DNA from: DHVE2 group archaeon | GTDB lineage: Archaea > Thermoplasmatota > Thermoplasmata > Thermoplasmatales > Aciduliprofundaceae | Direction of reading: 5' to 3' | NCBI GenBank assembly: GCA_015520985.1 | Contig: WAOY01000156.1 | Location: 1 to 6,746, forward strand | Length of the DNA stretch: 6,746 nucleotides | Shown: piece by piece, positions 5,224 to 6,746 of the stretch | Numbering within the stretch: position 1 is the stretch's first letter | How the letters are laid out: every line of letters starts with the position of its first letter | Program-made: the position numbers and the translations under genes | The notes under the pieces: generated by a model | Database searches by the model: none | Told to the model about the DNA's origin: nothing | What the model saw: the letters and a program-made list of their open reading frames with translations, nothing else

Positions 5224-6534
5224 ATGTTCGATATAAACAAGAAAATACTGGACTCAGCGAGGAGGATGGGCTTCGGCGATGTCGTGGTCATATCTCACGA
5301 TGACGAGAGGAAGCAGATCAGATTTGCGAACGGCGAGATAACCATCGCCAAGAATTGGTACGCCAGGAGGACGGAGATATTCGTGGAGAGGGATAAGCGC
5401 CTCGCGGGCACGGAGATAACTTCCTACGAGGATTCCCACATCGAATCCGTGCTCAGGAACCTCTACCGCCTCACGGAGAGCATGGAAAAGAGAGAGGATT
5501 ATTACGGCATTGCGGAAGGGCCCTTCGAGTACGTGGATATTGAGGACACATACGATTCCCGGGTTTTGGAGGTGGACCCCGTTGATCATGTTGAAGCGGC
5601 CATAAACGCCACCGGCCTCGAAAGGGTTGCCGGCGTACTCTACGTGGACCACCCCAGGACGTACCTCAGCACGAGCAATGGCGTCGAGGCGGAAGATGAA
5701 GGAACGGGTATCGAGATTTCAATCCGCGCCTTCAAGGACGATCTTGCCAGCGGGCATGCCACGTGGTCCTCAAGAACACTGAGTCGTTTCAAGCCGGAGA
5801 AGGCGGGGGAGAAGGCGGGGATGATAGCCAACATGGTGGAGAACCCGAAACTTGGCGACGAGGGGAAGTTCGACGTTATATTCGATCCTCTCGCAATAGG
5901 GAACCTCCTATCCATGGTGGGTATGTTCACCTCGGTGATGGCAGTCGAAGCCGGCTTCAGCTTCCTCCTGAACAAACTGGGTAAGAAGGTGGCCAGCGAT
6001 AATTTCACCCTTCGCGACATAGGCAACTTGCCCAATGGATACGGCACGAGGAAGTTCGACGACGAGGGCGTGCCCACGGGGAACACGGCTATAATTGAGA
6101 ATGGAGTCCTGAGGACCTACCTCTTCAACCACAGCTACGCCAAGAAGTACAACATGGAGAACACGGCAAACGCTGGCGTACTGATGCCGCACCCCTGGAA
6201 CCTCTACGTCGAGCCCGGGGATTTCAAGGAAGTGGAAATCTTTGACGTTCCCCGCGCCATATACGTGACGAACATCTGGTACACCCGCTTCCAGAACTAC
6301 GTTGCCGGGGACTTCTCCACGATACCCCGCGACGGCATATTCTTGGTGGAGCACGGCGAGATAAAGGGCGCGATAAAGAACATCCGCATAAGCGATAACA
6401 TCCAGAGGCTTCTCAGCAGCGTCGACGCCATAGGGAGCGATGTGCATCAGATACACTGGTGGGAGTGCGAAATTCCTGTGCACGTGCCCTACATCCGCGT
6501 CAGGGACGTTGGAATAACGAGGGCCACGAAGTAA
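5224..6534 (+). CDS. tldE: TldE/PmbA-family protein, non-catalytic partner of TldD
   Basis: Partner subunit of the TldD protease (also called PmbA), 436 residues against about 450 in E. coli. It shares the TldD fold but not the metal site: the stretch aligned with HExxxH reads FDPLAIGNLLSMV (about 220-232), with no histidine or glutamate, as is normal for TldE. Family hallmarks are the N-terminal IRFANGEITIAK (32-43), VASDNFTL (256-263), the KFDDEGVPTGNTAIIENGVL segment (277-296) and TYLFNHSYAKKY (298-309). In the known heterodimer TldE shapes the closed chamber and substrate passage while TldD holds the zinc; applying that here is inference. The gene starts 5 bases after tldD with a full GGAGGTGA site, so the two are one operon. 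The frame extends upstream to 5167, but that stretch overlaps tldD and lies before the ribosome binding site. The TAA stop is followed within a few bases by the promoter of the next gene. Confidence 0.93.
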   Translation: MFDINKKILDSARRMGFGDVVVISHDDERKQIRFANGEITIAKNWYARRTEIFVERDKRLAGTEITSYEDSHIESVLRNLYRLTESMEKREDYYGIAEGPFEYVDIEDTYDSRVLEVDPVDHVEAAINATGLERVAGVLYVDHPRTYLSTSNGVEAEDEGTGIEISIRAFKDDLASGHATWSSRTLSRFKPEKAGEKAGMIANMVENPKLGDEGKFDVIFDPLAIGNLLSMVGMFTSVMAVEAGFSFLLNKLGKKVASDNFTLRDIGNLPNGYGTRKFDDEGVPTGNTAIIENGVLRTYLFNHSYAKKYNMENTANAGVLMPHPWNLYVEPGDFKEVEIFDVPRAIYVTNIWYTRFQNYVAGDFSTIPRDGIFLVEHGEIKGAIKNIRISDNIQRLLSSVDAIGSDVHQIHWWECEIPVHVPYIRVRDVGITRATK

Positions 6535-6536
6535 CC

Positions 6537-6547
6537 TTTTAATATAT
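6537..6547 (+). promoter_or_regulatory. TATA box of pyrH, leaderless transcript predicted
   Basis: TTTTAATATAT is centred 25 bases before the A of the ATG at 6567, so transcription would begin on or next to the start codon. The bases between are pyrimidine-rich (CCTCCCCTTTGCTTTCCGC) with no Shine-Dalgarno sequence. The T-run may also help end the tldD-tldE transcript. Confidence 0.6.
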
Positions 6548-6566
6548 CCTCCCCTTTGCTTTCCGC

Positions 6567-6746
6567 ATGGTTGTTATTTCCCTTGGCGGCTCCGTCGTGG
6601 CCGGGGAGAGAATGGACGTCGATTACATTCGCGAGTTCCGCAGTTTCATGGACGACTTCTCGGGCAAGCTCTTCGTGGTGGTCGGCGGCGGCTCCACCGC
6701 GAGGAAATACATAAACGCGGCGAGGGATCTCGGGTACGACGAGTAC
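6567..6746 (+). CDS. pyrH: UMP kinase, archaeal type, 5' part only
   Basis: Uridylate kinase, which converts UMP to UDP with ATP in pyrimidine nucleotide synthesis in the cytosol. Only the first 60 codons are in the window; archaeal homologues are about 225 residues. The start MVVISLGGSVV has the glycine-rich first strand of the amino-acid-kinase fold. It is followed by DVDYIREF and then FVVVGGGSTARKYINAARDL (36-55), the second nucleotide-binding segment, which is close to the archaeal VVVGGGKLARKYIEVA pattern by recall. Bacterial PyrH differs in this region, and the short spacing between the two segments is archaeal. Other amino-acid kinases (isopentenyl phosphate kinase, glutamate or aspartate kinases) are less likely given the GGGxxARKYI motif. 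The ATG at 6567 is chosen from the TATA box 25 bases upstream; no ribosome binding site is present. The gene continues past the right edge. Confidence 0.88.
   Translation, partial: MVVISLGGSVVAGERMDVDYIREFRSFMDDFSGKLFVVVGGGSTARKYINAARDLGYDEY

Noticed and set aside
1..6746. CRISPR array, rRNA, or insertion sequence
   Set aside because: No regularly spaced identical repeats with unique spacers, no rRNA-like sequence and no transposase motifs were found; the 120-base periodicity is coding TPR.

Overview
The window reads as a chromosomal segment of a thermophilic euryarchaeon. The pointers are archaeal TATA-type promoters placed about 25 bases before starts, leaderless or near-leaderless transcripts, GGAGGTGA-type ribosome binding sites, heavy use of AGG (Arg), ATA (Ile) and GAG codons, a class II tRNA-Leu without an encoded CCA end, an archaeal-type UMP kinase and a DUF835-like protein. 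DUF835 and large ATPase/TPR proteins are common in Thermoplasmatota such as the DHVE2/Aciduliprofundum lineage, and I favour that group. This is inference from family knowledge, not a phylogeny.

Layout from left to right. (1) Bases 1-351 are AT-richer (about 44% G+C by hand count, against roughly 52-65% in single sampled lines of the genes). They hold a doubtful small + strand ORF, with an AbrB-like flavour in its first 80 residues, and three copies of a TTGCACAA motif. (2) A minus-strand tRNA-Leu(GAG) lies at 352-436, followed by a small hairpin and T-tracts as a probable terminator. (3) A 1070-residue minus-strand protein lies at 461-3673. It has an N-terminal DUF835-like region (apparently duplicated), a STAND/AAA_16-type ATPase with clear Walker A and B motifs, and about twelve TPRs, seven of them on an exact 40-residue period. 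(4) A 126-base divergent promoter region (3674-3799) drives this gene to the left and a tldD-tldE pair to the right. (5) tldD (3800-5218) carries the HExxxH zinc motif and tldE/pmbA (5224-6534) lacks it. They are separated by 5 bases and form one operon. (6) The window ends inside an archaeal-type UMP kinase gene (pyrH, 6567 onward), which appears to have its own leaderless promoter in the 32 bases after tldE.

How the parts fit. TldD and TldE together should form a heterodimeric zinc metalloprotease acting on unfolded or modified peptides; no peptide substrate gene is visible here. The UMP kinase and the tRNA are housekeeping. The most open question is the large DUF835-ATPase-TPR protein. It has the three-part order (N-terminal domain, STAND switch, repeat sensor) seen in signalling ATPases and in antiviral STAND proteins, but I see no recognisable DNA-binding or effector enzyme domain in it. 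The tRNA-proximal AT-rich corner with its repeated motif is the other place worth a second look.
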